This document shows positions 27,376 through 36,060 of a DNA stretch of 46,212 nucleotides, piece after piece (positions within the stretch are counted from its first letter, which is position 1; each line of letters begins with the position of its first letter). Source of the DNA: Cyanobacteria bacterium CG_2015-22_32_23 (GTDB lineage Bacteria > Cyanobacteriota > Cyanobacteriia > Cyanobacteriales > Cyanobacteriaceae). The translations under genes were made by a program, and so were the position numbers. The notes below the pieces were generated by a model, which searched no databases, was not told where the DNA came from, and was given only the letters and a program-made list of their open reading frames with translations. The stretch spans positions 22,183 through 68,394 of the forward strand of contig JAACUG010000075.1 in NCBI GenBank assembly GCA_009993045.1. The letters are read 5' to 3'.

Positions 27376-27987
27376 ATGAATAAAAAAGCGGTAATCATTT
27401 TCACTCGTTATCCTGAAATCGGTAAAACAAAAACCAGATTAATTCCTGCTATTGGTGCTAAAAAAGCGGCGGATTTACAGCGTCAAATGACAGAAAAAAC
27501 TTTATTAGAAATAGAAAAATTAAATCAGCTTTTAGATATAAACATTAATATTTATTTTAGTGGTGGTAATTTAGATTTGATGAAGGCTTGGTTAGGAGAA
27601 AAATATCATTATTATTACCAAATAGATGGGGATTTAGGGTTAAAAATGTATTCCGCTTTTGAAGATACTTTTAGTCAAAATAACCAACAAATTATCATTA
27701 TCGGTGTGGATTGCCCTCAATTAAATTATCAGATTTTAAAAGAAGCATTTATGGCTTTAAATAATCATGATTTAGTTATCGGTAAAGCTACCGATGGCGG
27801 TTATTATTTATTAGGTTTAAATCAACTAAAAAAAGACTTATTTGTTAACATAAATTGGGGAGAAAGTCAAGTTTTTTCTCAAACTATTATTAAGAGCAAA
27901 AATCTGAATCTGAATATTTATGAATTACCAATTTTAACAGATATAGATCGCCCCGAAGATCTCAAATTTTGGCATAATGAAATATAG
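27376..27987 (+). CDS. DUF2064/TIGR04282-family glycosyltransferase-like protein
   Basis: 203 residues. The N-terminus KKAVIIFTRYPEIGKTKTRL and the IIIGVDCPQLN and GKATDGGYYLLGL blocks match the family of nucleotide-sugar-type transferases sometimes linked with arsenosugar synthesis. GVDCPQ takes the place of the DxD-like metal site. The arsenosugar role is only by association in other genomes; no arsenic gene is nearby. It is followed after 26 bases by the DUF2237 gene and then moaA, all codirectional. Confidence 0.8.
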   Translation: MNKKAVIIFTRYPEIGKTKTRLIPAIGAKKAADLQRQMTEKTLLEIEKLNQLLDININIYFSGGNLDLMKAWLGEKYHYYYQIDGDLGLKMYSAFEDTFSQNNQQIIIIGVDCPQLNYQILKEAFMALNNHDLVIGKATDGGYYLLGLNQLKKDLFVNINWGESQVFSQTIIKSKNLNLNIYELPILTDIDRPEDLKFWHNEI

Positions 27988-28013
27988 TCTTAAATATTTT
28001 ATGAAAAATTGTC

Positions 28014-28382
28014 ATGAACAATGCAAAAAATGTATTAGGTAAACCATTAGAAACTTGTTGTAACTCGCCCATGACGGGTTTTTATCGTAACGGTTGCTGT
28101 GATACAGGTGTCGAAGATAAAGGACTACATTTAGTTTGTGCGCAAGTAACGGCAGAATTTTTGGCTTTCAGCAAAAGTAGAGGCAATGATTTATCAACTC
28201 CCGTGCCGATGTTTAACTTTGAAGGATTGAAACCCGGTGATAAATGGTGTTTATGTGTCTCCCGTTGGCACGAAGCCTTACAAGCTGGTTTTGCACCTCC
28301 TATCATTCTAGCCTCTACCCACGAAAAAACTTTAGAATTTATTGCAAAAGAAGTTTTAGAAGAACACAGTTTAATTAATTAA
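28014..28382 (+). CDS. DUF2237 family protein
   Basis: 122 residues, cysteine-rich at the N-terminus (ETCCNSPMTGFYRNGCCDTG) with a conserved core GLHLVCAQVTAEFLAFSKSRGND and PGDKWCLCVSRWHEA. These match DUF2237, a small soluble family of unknown function, widely spread in bacteria and plants. Several conserved cysteines suggest metal or redox chemistry, but this is inference. Spacing suggests co-transcription with the gene before it and perhaps with moaA 36 bases on. Confidence 0.85.
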   Translation: MNNAKNVLGKPLETCCNSPMTGFYRNGCCDTGVEDKGLHLVCAQVTAEFLAFSKSRGNDLSTPVPMFNFEGLKPGDKWCLCVSRWHEALQAGFAPPIILASTHEKTLEFIAKEVLEEHSLIN

Positions 28383-28418
28383 CCATTAAATTAGGCTTAT
28401 TATTTTTAGTTTTATGTT

Positions 28419-29408
28419 GTGAATAAAATAGATTATTTAAGAATTAGTTTAATCGATAAATGTAATTTTCGTTGTCAATATTGTATGCCTGAAGATCAAG
28501 AATTAAGTTATCTTTTATCTTCGGAAATATTAACAAAATCTGAGTTATTAACTTTAATAAAAGAGGTTTTTATTCCTTTAGGTTTTACTAAGTTTCGGTT
28601 AACGGGAGGTGAGCCTTTATTACGCCCAGATTTACCCCAAATTGTGACAGAAATTATTAATTTACCGCAAACAGAAGATGTGGCTTTAACTACTAACGGT
28701 TATTTATTACAAGAAAAATCTCATTTATTATTTAATGCTGGATTACGGCGAATTAATATCAGTTTAGACTCTTTAAATCCACAAACTTTTGATAAAATTA
28801 TTGGTAATAAAAATAGAACTCGTTGGCATAAAACTTGGACAGGAATACAAACGGCTTATGAAGTAGGATTTAATCCTTTAAAGCTAAATGTAGTGATTAT
28901 TCCAGATGTTAATGATCATGAAATCTTAGAGTTAGCAGCGTTAACTATTCAACGTAATTGGCACGTTAGATTTATTGAGTTTATGCCTATTGGAAATAGT
29001 CAATTATTTTCAGAGAAAGCATGGATTCCTTCTTCCGAAATTAGGACACAAATTAAAGCTAAATGGGGTTTAGAAGAGTCTAATATTAAAGGAAATGGCC
29101 CTGCTGATGTTTTTAAAATTCCCCATAGTAAAGGCACTCTAGGTTTTATTTCTCAAATGTCTGAATGTTTTTGCGATCGCTGTAATAGAATACGATTGTC
29201 AGCAGATGGTTGGTTACGTCCTTGTTTATTAAATGAGACAGGACAAATTGACTTAAAAACTGCTTTAAGACAGGGTATGAAAAGTGAAAAAATGAGAGAA
29301 AAAGTTGCCGAATTGTTGTTATTAAAACCAGATATTAATTTTAAAGAAAGAGATTCAGGTACTCAAAATAATAATTATATGCGTACAATGTCGCAAATTG
29401 GAGGATAA
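28419..29408 (+). CDS. moaA: GTP 3',8-cyclase MoaA (molybdenum cofactor biosynthesis)
   Basis: 329 residues from a GTG start; the ATG at 28414 is closed at once by a stop. Radical-SAM cysteines CNFRCQYC lie near residues 14-21, the GTP-binding [11 protein letters not shown] follows, and the second cluster is held by [20 protein letters not shown]. The protein ends in the MoaA-type QIGG. It converts GTP to the cyclic precursor of molybdopterin together with MoaC, which is not in this window. A HIP1 octamer lies inside the gene at 29172. Confidence 0.95.
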   Translation: MNKIDYLRISLIDKCNFRCQYCMPEDQELSYLLSSEILTKSELLTLIKEVFIPLGFTKFRLTGGEPLLRPDLPQIVTEIINLPQTEDVALTTNGYLLQEKSHLLFNAGLRRINISLDSLNPQTFDKIIGNKNRTRWHKTWTGIQTAYEVGFNPLKLNVVIIPDVNDHEILELAALTIQRNWHVRFIEFMPIGNSQLFSEKAWIPSSEIRTQIKAKWGLEESNIKGNGPADVFKIPHSKGTLGFISQMSECFCDRCNRIRLSADGWLRPCLLNETGQIDLKTALRQGMKSEKMREKVAELLLLKPDINFKERDSGTQNNNYMRTMSQIGG

Positions 29409-29477
29409 GAAATTTTACCCTAGTTTTCGTTGAAAATTATTACTGATTTTTTAGCTTAATAATTATTACGAATTGAG

Positions 29478-30113
29478 TTAAATATTTAAGGATAAAAAGG
29501 CGATAGCACTTCTAATCCATTCTTCAACATAAGGATTTTTTTGTAATAAATTATCTTGACTGATAACAGAAATTGCTTGTTGTATTTCATTTTTAGTATA
29601 GCCTAAAGCAAGTAAAGTCATTTCTAAATCTGCAATAATTTCACCATTAGCTAAAAAGTGATTTGTTTCAAAATTAATTCCAGCACTAATACGCCATTGT
29701 GCTAATTTTGTTTTTAATTCTAAAGCAATTCTTTCTGCAGTTTTTTGTCCAACTCCCGGAGTTTTTGTTAATAAACGAATATTTCCTGTTACAATGGCTT
29801 GTACTAAGTCCTCTAATCCTAAAGTATCAATTAGGGCAATGGCTGATTGTGAACCAATACCAGAAATAGCCGTTAATTGACGAAATAAATCTCTTTCCGC
29901 AGCAGTAGAAAAACCATAAAGAATAGGTTGATCATCTCTTACTTGAAAGTGAGTAAAAATCTGAATTTCTGTTGTGGAATTAATATCTAATTCTCTAGCA
30001 AAACGACTAGGTATTTGTATTTCATAACCAATATTATTAATTTCTAAAATCACAACATAGCGATTATTATTAATATTAAGATTATTAACTATTCCTCTAA
30101 AATAACTAAGCAT
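29478..30113 (-). CDS. ruvA: Holliday junction branch migration protein RuvA
   Basis: 211 residues. Domain I is an OB fold (MLSYFRGIVNNL, FTHFQVRDDQPILYGF); domain II has two helix-hairpin-helix motifs, SGIGSQSAIALID and TPGVGQKTAERIALEL; domain III is the RuvB-contacting helical end. It binds four-way junctions and loads the RuvB motor. It converges with moaA. It is the last clear housekeeping gene before the accessory island. Confidence 0.95.
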   Translation of the reverse strand: MLSYFRGIVNNLNINNNRYVVILEINNIGYEIQIPSRFARELDINSTTEIQIFTHFQVRDDQPILYGFSTAAERDLFRQLTAISGIGSQSAIALIDTLGLEDLVQAIVTGNIRLLTKTPGVGQKTAERIALELKTKLAQWRISAGINFETNHFLANGEIIADLEMTLLALGYTKNEIQQAISVISQDNLLQKNPYVEEWIRSAIAFLSLNI

Positions 30114-30233
30114 GAAAAAGACAATTTATTAAGATTATCTTTATATAATAATTGACAATGAGCCTAAATATAAAATTTGTAAATAAAAAATATTTTCCAT
30201 AAAATAAAAATACTTTTTACGGACTTTTTATAC

Positions 30234-30299
30234 TTCATTAAAAAATATTAAGCACCCATTGCATAAATTCTAAAAATCAACCTGATAAATAAGTAGTAA
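30234..30299 (+). promoter_or_regulatory. Shared upstream element, copy A (before the ADP-ribosylglycohydrolase)
   Basis: First of four copies. The element opens with TTCATYAAWAAATATTAA and, after a variable stretch, has an ungapped 39-nt core of the form GCATAAAT-N5-AAAT-N6-GATAAATAAGTAGTAA. In this copy the core is 30261-30299. It ends 15 bases before ATG 30315 (30 bases before ATG 30330), where promoter or leader sequences would lie. Confidence 0.75.
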
Positions 30300-30314
30300 C
30301 AAAATAATATTTTT

Positions 30315-31298
30315 ATGAGAGTTTATTCTATGCAAACCATTCCAGATAATGATCTAAGTGCAGGTATATTAGGGGTAATTGTAGGGGATGCTTTAGGGCT
30401 TCCAGTACAATTTGAAGAGCGTGAAGAAAGAGACATTAAACCCGTTACGGAAATGATCGGTTATGGGGTATTCAATGTTCCTAGTGGTAGTTGGTCTGAT
30501 GATTCATCCTTAACTCTGTGCTTAGTGGATGCCTTAACCAAAGTATCTCCCCACCAAAGACAGCAATTTCTTCAGCAACTAGGACAAAATTTTTGTCAGT
30601 GGTTAGACAATGGATATTTGACACCCTTTGGTTATGCCTATGATGTGGGTGGTGCTACCTATAAAGCAGTTAGTCGCTTACAAAAAGGGGTGTCTCCCTT
30701 AGAATCAGGAAGTAAAAAGGAGTATGATAACGGTAACGGTAGTTTAATGCGAATTTTGCCCTTAGCTTACTATTATCAACAATTTTCACCCGAAGAATTG
30801 ATTAATCTTACCCATGAAGTAGGTAGTATCACTCATGGTCATCTCCGTGCTAATATTGCCTGTGGTATTTACATTACTATTGCTGTGCAATTACTCCAAG
30901 GGAAAAGCCCTCATCAAGCCTATACTGATTCTCTCAAACAGATCAATACTCTGTATAGTAAACCCATTTATCAACAGGAATTAGCCTATTATCATCGTAT
31001 TTTAGCTGGAAATATACAGGATCGATCGAGGGATGAAATAAAATCTACTGGTTATGTAGTGGACACATTAGAAGCGTCTTTATGGTGTTTATTAACAACC
31101 AATAACTATGAAGAAGCAGTGTTAAAGGCGGGGAATTTAGAAAAAAATACCGACACTGTCGGGGCTGTAACAGGAGGTTTAGCAGGAATTTACTATGGGT
31201 TAAAAAATATCCCTGAGCATTGGTTAAGTCAAATTCAAAAGTTAGATGAAATTATTGATTTAATGGGATTATGGGATAGCGTAATGCAAACAACTTAA
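30315..31298 (+). CDS. ADP-ribosylglycohydrolase (DraG/ARH family)
   Basis: 327 residues from ATG 30315; ATG 30330 has a GAGAG site before it and may be the real start. Family marks are GILGVIVGDALGLPVQ, GSWSDDSSLTL (the first magnesium-binding acidic pair), NGNGSLMRILPLA and the C-terminal NTDTVGAVTGGLAGIYYGL with the second metal-binding aspartate. It should remove ADP-ribose from proteins, nucleic acids or small molecules. No nitrogenase-type partner (DraT) or obvious transferase is adjacent. Upstream lies one copy of the shared element, linking it to three other island genes. Confidence 0.9.
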   Translation: MRVYSMQTIPDNDLSAGILGVIVGDALGLPVQFEEREERDIKPVTEMIGYGVFNVPSGSWSDDSSLTLCLVDALTKVSPHQRQQFLQQLGQNFCQWLDNGYLTPFGYAYDVGGATYKAVSRLQKGVSPLESGSKKEYDNGNGSLMRILPLAYYYQQFSPEELINLTHEVGSITHGHLRANIACGIYITIAVQLLQGKSPHQAYTDSLKQINTLYSKPIYQQELAYYHRILAGNIQDRSRDEIKSTGYVVDTLEASLWCLLTTNNYEEAVLKAGNLEKNTDTVGAVTGGLAGIYYGLKNIPEHWLSQIQKLDEIIDLMGLWDSVMQTT

Positions 31299-31328
31299 TC
31301 TTTAAAGTTCGATCTTCTCCTTTCATGT

Positions 31329-31392
31329 TTCATCAATAAATATTAAGCAAACTGCATAAATTACTAAAATCGACTGGATAAATAAGTAGTAA
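31329..31392 (+). promoter_or_regulatory. Shared upstream element, copy B (before the 528-aa acidic protein)
   Basis: Same 5' block and 39-nt core (31354-31392) as copy A. It ends 42 bases before ATG 31435. Confidence 0.75.
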
Positions 31393-31434
31393 GTAGAAAT
31401 TATTCTATCAATTAAAATCAAAGGACTAAAAACC

Positions 31435-33021
31435 ATGACAGAACAAATCAACTCCATAACAAATCTTACCGACACGAATAAAACCATTGAAGAATTATTA
31501 TCAGAAGGCTATCAAGGGGTAAATTATGAATTAATGGACAATGAAGGCTTTGTCGCTACTGCTAATCATTTCGCCGATAAAATTCAATGGCTTAAAACTT
31601 CTCCCGATGAAGATGGAGATATAGGTTTAATGACTCTTGATCTTCAAGCATTCGATGAATTATTAGACTTTATGCTCGATAAATTCGGTTGGTGTCCTAA
31701 AGTTTATAGTAATAAATCTGCCCCTGAAATTCATATTTTTACTCCCCAAAATGAACTAGAAGAAATGGCGATCGAATTAACCACAGAGGGGGAATATGGT
31801 TGGAAAGGTTCACTTTATCGTCTCGCTTATGGGTCGAAATATGAAAATAAAATCGGCTTAATTTTTGCGACAAAACCAGAAGATAGTAACGAACAAGATT
31901 GGCTTTTAGTACAAATTGACCAGAAAAATAAAGAGCGTGGTTGGAGTGTCCATGACGGGACTTTAGAGCAAGTTTACTATATTATGGCGGAGGATATAGA
32001 AATTCCTGAACCTAATTACAACCCAACACCTGAGCAAATAGCAGAAGCAATCAAAGGTTTATCACCGAAAGATGATGATTTAATCGAGTTTGAAACAACG
32101 GGCATGATTACCGCAGAGAAAGCCATTGAACTCTCAAAAGCCTATATAAAAGCAGAAAAAGACAGAGACGAAGAAAAATGTATCGCCTATTATCAACAAC
32201 TTAACGCTCAAAAAAAAGCCAATAATTTAGAATATGATCCTGAAATAGAGGATTACATTATTGATTTTCCTTTTTATTTAGATGGACTTATTGACTTATT
32301 AAATGATGAAGAAGCGCTCGAATTTCATCGACAAATAGCTGATAACTTAAAGGAAGAAGATTATACAAGTCTTTATGGTTATGAACTAGATACAGGGGAT
32401 TTTTCTGGTTTAATAAAACTGTGGAAAAGAACTTATAAAGTTTTAGAAAACGATTACATTGACATAATTCCTCAAGCGTATATCATTGTCACCGATGCTT
32501 TTTATTTTGGTTATGAATTTTATGACGATTATGGGAAATTAAAACTCACTGAAAAAGAAGCATTGGAAGCTAAAGATTTTGCTATGACGGCAATTACAGA
32601 GTATGTATTTGAAGAAGTTGATGATCGTGTTAATCCTTATTACGATTTTGAACAAATTTTACGTTTTTTAGCAAACTCAGAAATATTAGATGCGGTGATT
32701 TTAGAAGGTTTTAATGAAGCTACTTATTCTCATTATAATCTTGAGTCGGCTTTAGAAAATCGTAATTTAAGTGAAAAATGCTTATTATTTATCCTTGATT
32801 TTTGCTGTAGTAATGATTTAAGTAATTATGATTGTTACGACAATTATCAATTCACTATAGATGAGGAAATGGAATCATTAGAGAAGTCTATGCGCATTAA
32901 ACTTTTGAAAGGAATTATTGAACATCCTAACGTTACTCAAGAAATTTTACAGAAATTAACTGATTCGGAATATGAAGAAATCGCAGAATTTGCCAGTGAA
33001 AAATTGCAAGAGTTTGAGTAA
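31435..33021 (+). CDS. Large acidic protein of unknown function
   Basis: 528 residues, very rich in Glu/Asp, without signal peptide or membrane segment. I do not recognise the N-terminal 190 residues, which look globular (WKGSLYRLAYGS, DWLLVQIDQKN, ERGWSVHDG). The middle is helical. The C-terminal 130 residues contain leucine-rich variant/HEAT-like helices such as HPNVTQEILQKLTDSEYEE. Such repeats usually bind proteins. A copy of the shared upstream element precedes it, and an antitoxin fragment follows within 26 bases. An adaptor or inhibitor role in the island would be a guess. Coding quality is good and the frame is intact. Confidence 0.6.
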   Translation: MTEQINSITNLTDTNKTIEELLSEGYQGVNYELMDNEGFVATANHFADKIQWLKTSPDEDGDIGLMTLDLQAFDELLDFMLDKFGWCPKVYSNKSAPEIHIFTPQNELEEMAIELTTEGEYGWKGSLYRLAYGSKYENKIGLIFATKPEDSNEQDWLLVQIDQKNKERGWSVHDGTLEQVYYIMAEDIEIPEPNYNPTPEQIAEAIKGLSPKDDDLIEFETTGMITAEKAIELSKAYIKAEKDRDEEKCIAYYQQLNAQKKANNLEYDPEIEDYIIDFPFYLDGLIDLLNDEEALEFHRQIADNLKEEDYTSLYGYELDTGDFSGLIKLWKRTYKVLENDYIDIIPQAYIIVTDAFYFGYEFYDDYGKLKLTEKEALEAKDFAMTAITEYVFEEVDDRVNPYYDFEQILRFLANSEILDAVILEGFNEATYSHYNLESALENRNLSEKCLLFILDFCCSNDLSNYDCYDNYQFTIDEEMESLEKSMRIKLLKGIIEHPNVTQEILQKLTDSEYEEIAEFASEKLQEFE

Positions 33022-33046
33022 TGGTATTAATAATCGAGTGTCACTT

Positions 33047-33142
33047 ATGGAAAAATTATTGCTAATAAATAATAATCAAGAAGATTTAATCGAATTAATC
33101 AAATCAGTAAACGAAGAAAATAAAATCTATGAAAGGGAATAA
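33047..33142 (+). pseudogene. Truncated copy of the antitoxin gene at 45811
   Basis: Codes for 31 residues, MEKLLLINNNQEDLIELIKS and on to NKIYERE, then stops. About 115 bases (33021-33133), including some 25 bases upstream of the ATG, match 45785-45898 closely. Homology stops after codon 29 (TATGAA), where the other copy runs on for 57 more codons. It is therefore the 5' end of an antitoxin gene cut off at that point, immediately before a different antitoxin gene. Confidence 0.85.
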
Positions 33143-33145
33143 AAA

Positions 33146-33373
33146 ATGACTACTTTGGAATTAAAACTAGCAAAAAATCAACTGAGTACATTATTAGAAC
33201 TTGTCATGAAAGGAGAAGAAATTATCATTACAGAAAATAATGAGCCTGTGATTAAATTAAGCCCTTTGAAAATGGAAAAAAAACTCCCTCGTCAACCCGG
33301 AAGTGCAGAAGGAAAAGTATGGATAGCGGATGATTTTGACGCACCATTAACGGATTTTGAAGAATATATGTAA
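33146..33373 (+). CDS. Phd/YefM-type (VapB-like) antitoxin
   Basis: 75 residues: TLELKLAKNQLSTLLELVMKGEEIIITENNEP is the usual DNA-binding half of Phd/YefM antitoxins, followed by a flexible end (WIADDFDAPLTDFEEYM) that would cover the toxin. It is paired with the PIN-domain gene 13 bases downstream. The ribosome-binding site AAAGGGA lies in the last codons of the truncated antitoxin before it. As the toxin gene is broken, it may now have no partner. Confidence 0.88.
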   Translation: MTTLELKLAKNQLSTLLELVMKGEEIIITENNEPVIKLSPLKMEKKLPRQPGSAEGKVWIADDFDAPLTDFEEYM

Positions 33374-33386
33374 AATTGTAAAACTG

Positions 33387-33773
33387 ATGAAAATATTAAT
33401 TGATACTCATATTTTTCTTTGGTATGTCACTAATAATAAAAAGCTAAATAAAAGCACAAAACTTCTTATTAATGAAAGAGAAAATCTTATTTATCTCAGT
33501 CAGGCTAGTATATGGGAAATAGCCATCAAAAATAGTCTAGGAAAATTAACTTTTAACTCTCCATTTCGAGAATTTATTGAAGAACAAATTACAGTCAATG
33601 ATTTTAATATTTTAAGTTTTAATTTATCACATTTTGAACAAGTAACGAAATTACCTTTTCATCATTGAGATCCTTTTGATAGGATAATCATTGCTCAATC
33701 AATTATCGAAAAAATATCTATTATTAGTTATGATGAAATGTTTAAATGTTATGATATTCAACTTTTAGATTAA
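33387..33773 (+). pseudogene. PIN-domain (VapC-type) toxin with an in-frame TGA
   Basis: The real start is ATG 33387 (MKILIDTHIFLWY), as the longer frame from 33357 overlaps the antitoxin. Acidic residues of the PIN site are present: D6, E44 in SIWEIAIKN, and, beyond the stop, DPFDR. The frame stops at TGA 33666-33668 after LPFHH, but continues in the same frame to TAA 33771-33773 with DPFDRIIIAQ and a typical PIN C-terminus. Homologues have HHRDPFDR, so CGA to TGA is the likely change. The 93-residue product lacks part of the active site and should be inactive unless the stop is read through. Confidence 0.85.
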
Positions 33774-33962
33774 TCAAAATAATTTAAATTAATAAAAAAA
33801 CTTTTTTCCCTTTAAAATTAATATAATTTCGTAGTAAGAGCTTGGTTTACTTATTTTTTAGAAATGTGGTAGATTTTCGAGTTTCCTCACAATGACAAAA
33901 TACTGTTGTCTTTGACGATCGATCCTAACCAAAGATGAAATCGAAACCCTCTCTTTTTAAAC

Positions 33963-34027
33963 TTCATCAAAAAATATTAACTACATAGTGCATAAATGAT
34001 CAAAATGAATAGGATAAAGAAGTAGAA
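33963..34027 (+). promoter_or_regulatory. Shared upstream element, copy C (before the pentapeptide protein)
   Basis: The most diverged copy, but the 39-nt core (33989-34027) aligns without gaps, reading GATAAAGAAGTAG near its end. It ends 34 bases before ATG 34062. The rest of the 33774-34061 gap has no recognisable feature. Confidence 0.7.
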
Positions 34028-34061
34028 CTTAAACAAATCAACAAATTATACGAGAAAAATA

Positions 34062-35360
34062 ATGAGTGAACAAATTCCAGTAAATCTTTTAAAAGAAGGC
34101 AAAATCAATGATTGGAATGAATGGCGTTCTCAACATTCAGATCAGCATTTAGATTTAACTAATACCGATTTATCAAGTCTTGATTTAACAGGTGCTAATT
34201 TCAGCAATTCAAATTTAAGTGGCGTTGATTTAACCGGTGCTAATTTACAGGATACTGATTTTACGGAAGTATCAAATATAAAAGATATTATCATTCGCAA
34301 TGAGAAAGAGGATGATTTTCGTAATGCCTGTCGCCTACTACTTGAAACTGGGGGAAAATTTTTCTCTATTAACTTTGATGATCAATCTGGTTGTTATGAG
34401 AGTGAAGCTGGATTGGAAGCAATTTTTTATGAATATTTTAATAATTATTACCAATCTATAGATTATTCTAAATACGATGAATTTTTAGGTGTCTATATGG
34501 TTGATTCAGAAACTGCATCCTATTTTGCTGTCATTAATTGGGGTAAAGCTCACGAAGATGAAGACGGAGGTTGGTCTTTTCAATATATAGATACAACAGC
34601 AGAATATAATGGCGAGAATATTTCCGAATCGATTCCTTTTTTAGAAGAGCAATATGGGGGTGAACATCCTCCTGATGTAGACAAAATGGAACGATATTTG
34701 ATAAAAATGTCACAAAAAGGAAGAGATTTGAGCAATACTAATTTAGAGGGTGCTAATTTAGAGGGTGTTAATTTAAAAAATGCTAATTTAAAAAATGCTA
34801 ATTTAAAAGGTGCTAATTTAAAAGGTGCTTATTTAAAAGGTGCTTATTTCTTTGATGAAGATGATCCTGAAATTGAATATGAGTACAATGGGGATATTGA
34901 CCGTTACTTAGATAACATCAAATTATGTTTAGAAGATGCTAATTTAAGTGATGCTAATTTAAGTGATGCTAATTTAAGTCGTGCTAATTTAAGTCGTGCT
35001 GATTTAAGTCGTGCTGATTTAAGTCGTGCTGATTTACAGGGTTCTGATTTAAGCAATGCTGATTTAAGTGGAGCTAATTTAAGTGGAGCTTATTTAAGTT
35101 GTGCTGATTTACAGGGTTCTGATTTAAGTGATGCTAATTTAAGTAGTGCTGATTTAAGTAGTGCTTATTTAAGTGGAGCTAATTTAAGTAGAGCTAATTT
35201 AAGTGGAGCTGATTTGACGTATGGTGCTGATTTAACCCGTGCTGACTTATCTGGTGCTGATTTAAGTGGTGCTAATTTGACGGATGCAGATTTAACCGAT
35301 GCCAATTTGGAGGAGATTATTACTGATGAAAATACCATCATAGAAATCCCTGAAGAATAA
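34062..35360 (+). CDS. Pentapeptide-repeat protein with an inserted globular domain
   Basis: 432 residues. A short repeat block (about 28-72, LSSLDLTGANFSNSNLSG style) is interrupted by a roughly 155-residue insert (about 73-225) that is acidic and aromatic-rich (WGKAHEDEDGGWSFQYID) and not recognised. The repeats resume at about 225 with a second, smaller interruption (265-290), then run to about 418. The A(D/N)L-S pattern predicts a right-handed beta-helix. At the DNA level 34735-34850 and 34936-35290 are nearly perfect 15-nt repeats, prone to expansion or contraction. It carries copy C of the shared upstream element. Function unknown; DNA-mimic activity known for some pentapeptide proteins cannot be assumed. 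Confidence 0.85.
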   Translation: MSEQIPVNLLKEGKINDWNEWRSQHSDQHLDLTNTDLSSLDLTGANFSNSNLSGVDLTGANLQDTDFTEVSNIKDIIIRNEKEDDFRNACRLLLETGGKFFSINFDDQSGCYESEAGLEAIFYEYFNNYYQSIDYSKYDEFLGVYMVDSETASYFAVINWGKAHEDEDGGWSFQYIDTTAEYNGENISESIPFLEEQYGGEHPPDVDKMERYLIKMSQKGRDLSNTNLEGANLEGVNLKNANLKNANLKGANLKGAYLKGAYFFDEDDPEIEYEYNGDIDRYLDNIKLCLEDANLSDANLSDANLSRANLSRADLSRADLSRADLQGSDLSNADLSGANLSGAYLSCADLQGSDLSDANLSSADLSSAYLSGANLSRANLSGADLTYGADLTRADLSGADLSGANLTDADLTDANLEEIITDENTIIEIPEE

Positions 35361-35366
35361 TATTTA

Positions 35367-35399
35367 TGGGGAAGGTTCGACTTTTTGGAGTGGAGTTCG
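35367..35399. repeat. Dispersed TTCGA-rich repeat, copy 1
   Basis: TGGGGAAGGTTCGACTTTTTGG and the following GGAGTTCG resemble 45705-45741 apart from small insertions of TCGATCG-like blocks. It lies in the 80-bp gap before the DUF4160 gene. Confidence 0.5.
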
Positions 35400-35440
35400 A
35401 TCGCACCTAAACAAGAACTTAAAATATTAAAGAGAAAAAT

Positions 35441-35701
35441 ATGCCAGAAATTAGCCGATTTTTAGGAATTATTATCACCATGTATTATAACGATCATTCC
35501 CCACCTCATTTTCATGTGAGATATAACCAACAAAAAGCAATTATAGATATTGAAACATTATCTATTTTGCAAGGAAAATTAAGCCCTCGAATTTTAGGAA
35601 TAGTAATTGAATGGGCTTTATTACATCAAGCAGAATTAAGAGAAAATTGGCAATTAGCACGACAAAATCAACCATTACAAAATATCGAACCTTTGGAGTA
35701 A
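35441..35701 (+). CDS. DUF4160 domain protein (putative toxin-antitoxin component)
   Basis: 86 residues. The opening MPEISRFLGIIITMYYNDHSP and PPHFHVRYNQQKA are diagnostic of DUF4160. In many bacteria DUF4160 genes precede a DUF2442 gene, as here (2-base gap), and the pair is thought to be a toxin-antitoxin-like module; I infer this from gene pairing only. The frame is intact. Confidence 0.88.
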   Translation: MPEISRFLGIIITMYYNDHSPPHFHVRYNQQKAIIDIETLSILQGKLSPRILGIVIEWALLHQAELRENWQLARQNQPLQNIEPLE

Positions 35702-35703
35702 AA

Positions 35704-35988
35704 ATGTTAAAAGACATTATTCAAGTTAAACCATTAAAAAATTATCAACTTTATCTCAAATTTGAAGATAATAAAGAGGGAGTAGTTGATATTAGTAAAA
35801 TTATCGAATTTACTGGTATTTTTACACCTTTAAAAGAATTAGATTATTTTCAAACAGTTAAATTAAACTCAGAATGGGGAACAATTTATTGGGATAATGG
35901 TGCGGATTTAGATCCAGATGTACTTTATTCTGTTATTACAGAACAAAATTTACCGCAATTTTCTAGCAAAGAATTAATTAATTTGTAA
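35704..35988 (+). CDS. DUF2442 domain protein, partner of DUF4160
   Basis: 94 residues from ATG 35704; the frame is open upstream to 35611, but that would overlap the DUF4160 gene. DUF2442 marks: NYQLYLKFEDNKEGVVDIS, a central FTPLKELDYFQTVKLN and TIYWDNGADLDPDVLY. Members of this family often act as small DNA-binding or antitoxin partners. Translation is probably coupled to the preceding gene. Confidence 0.88.
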   Translation: MLKDIIQVKPLKNYQLYLKFEDNKEGVVDISKIIEFTGIFTPLKELDYFQTVKLNSEWGTIYWDNGADLDPDVLYSVITEQNLPQFSSKELINL

Positions 35989-36060
35989 TTTTGTTAATTA
36001 AAACAAAGTTAATGAGATAATTATTTATCATCTATACAAAATAAAATTAGGAAAAATATT

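Noticed and set aside
34735-35290. CRISPR-like regular repeats
   Set aside because: The period is 15 nt with no spacers, and the repeats encode pentapeptides in an intact frame. No CRISPR array was seen anywhere in the window.
35611-35703. N-terminal extension of the DUF2442 gene
   Set aside because: It overlaps the DUF4160 gene in another frame, and the DUF2442 family starts at the internal ATG 35704.
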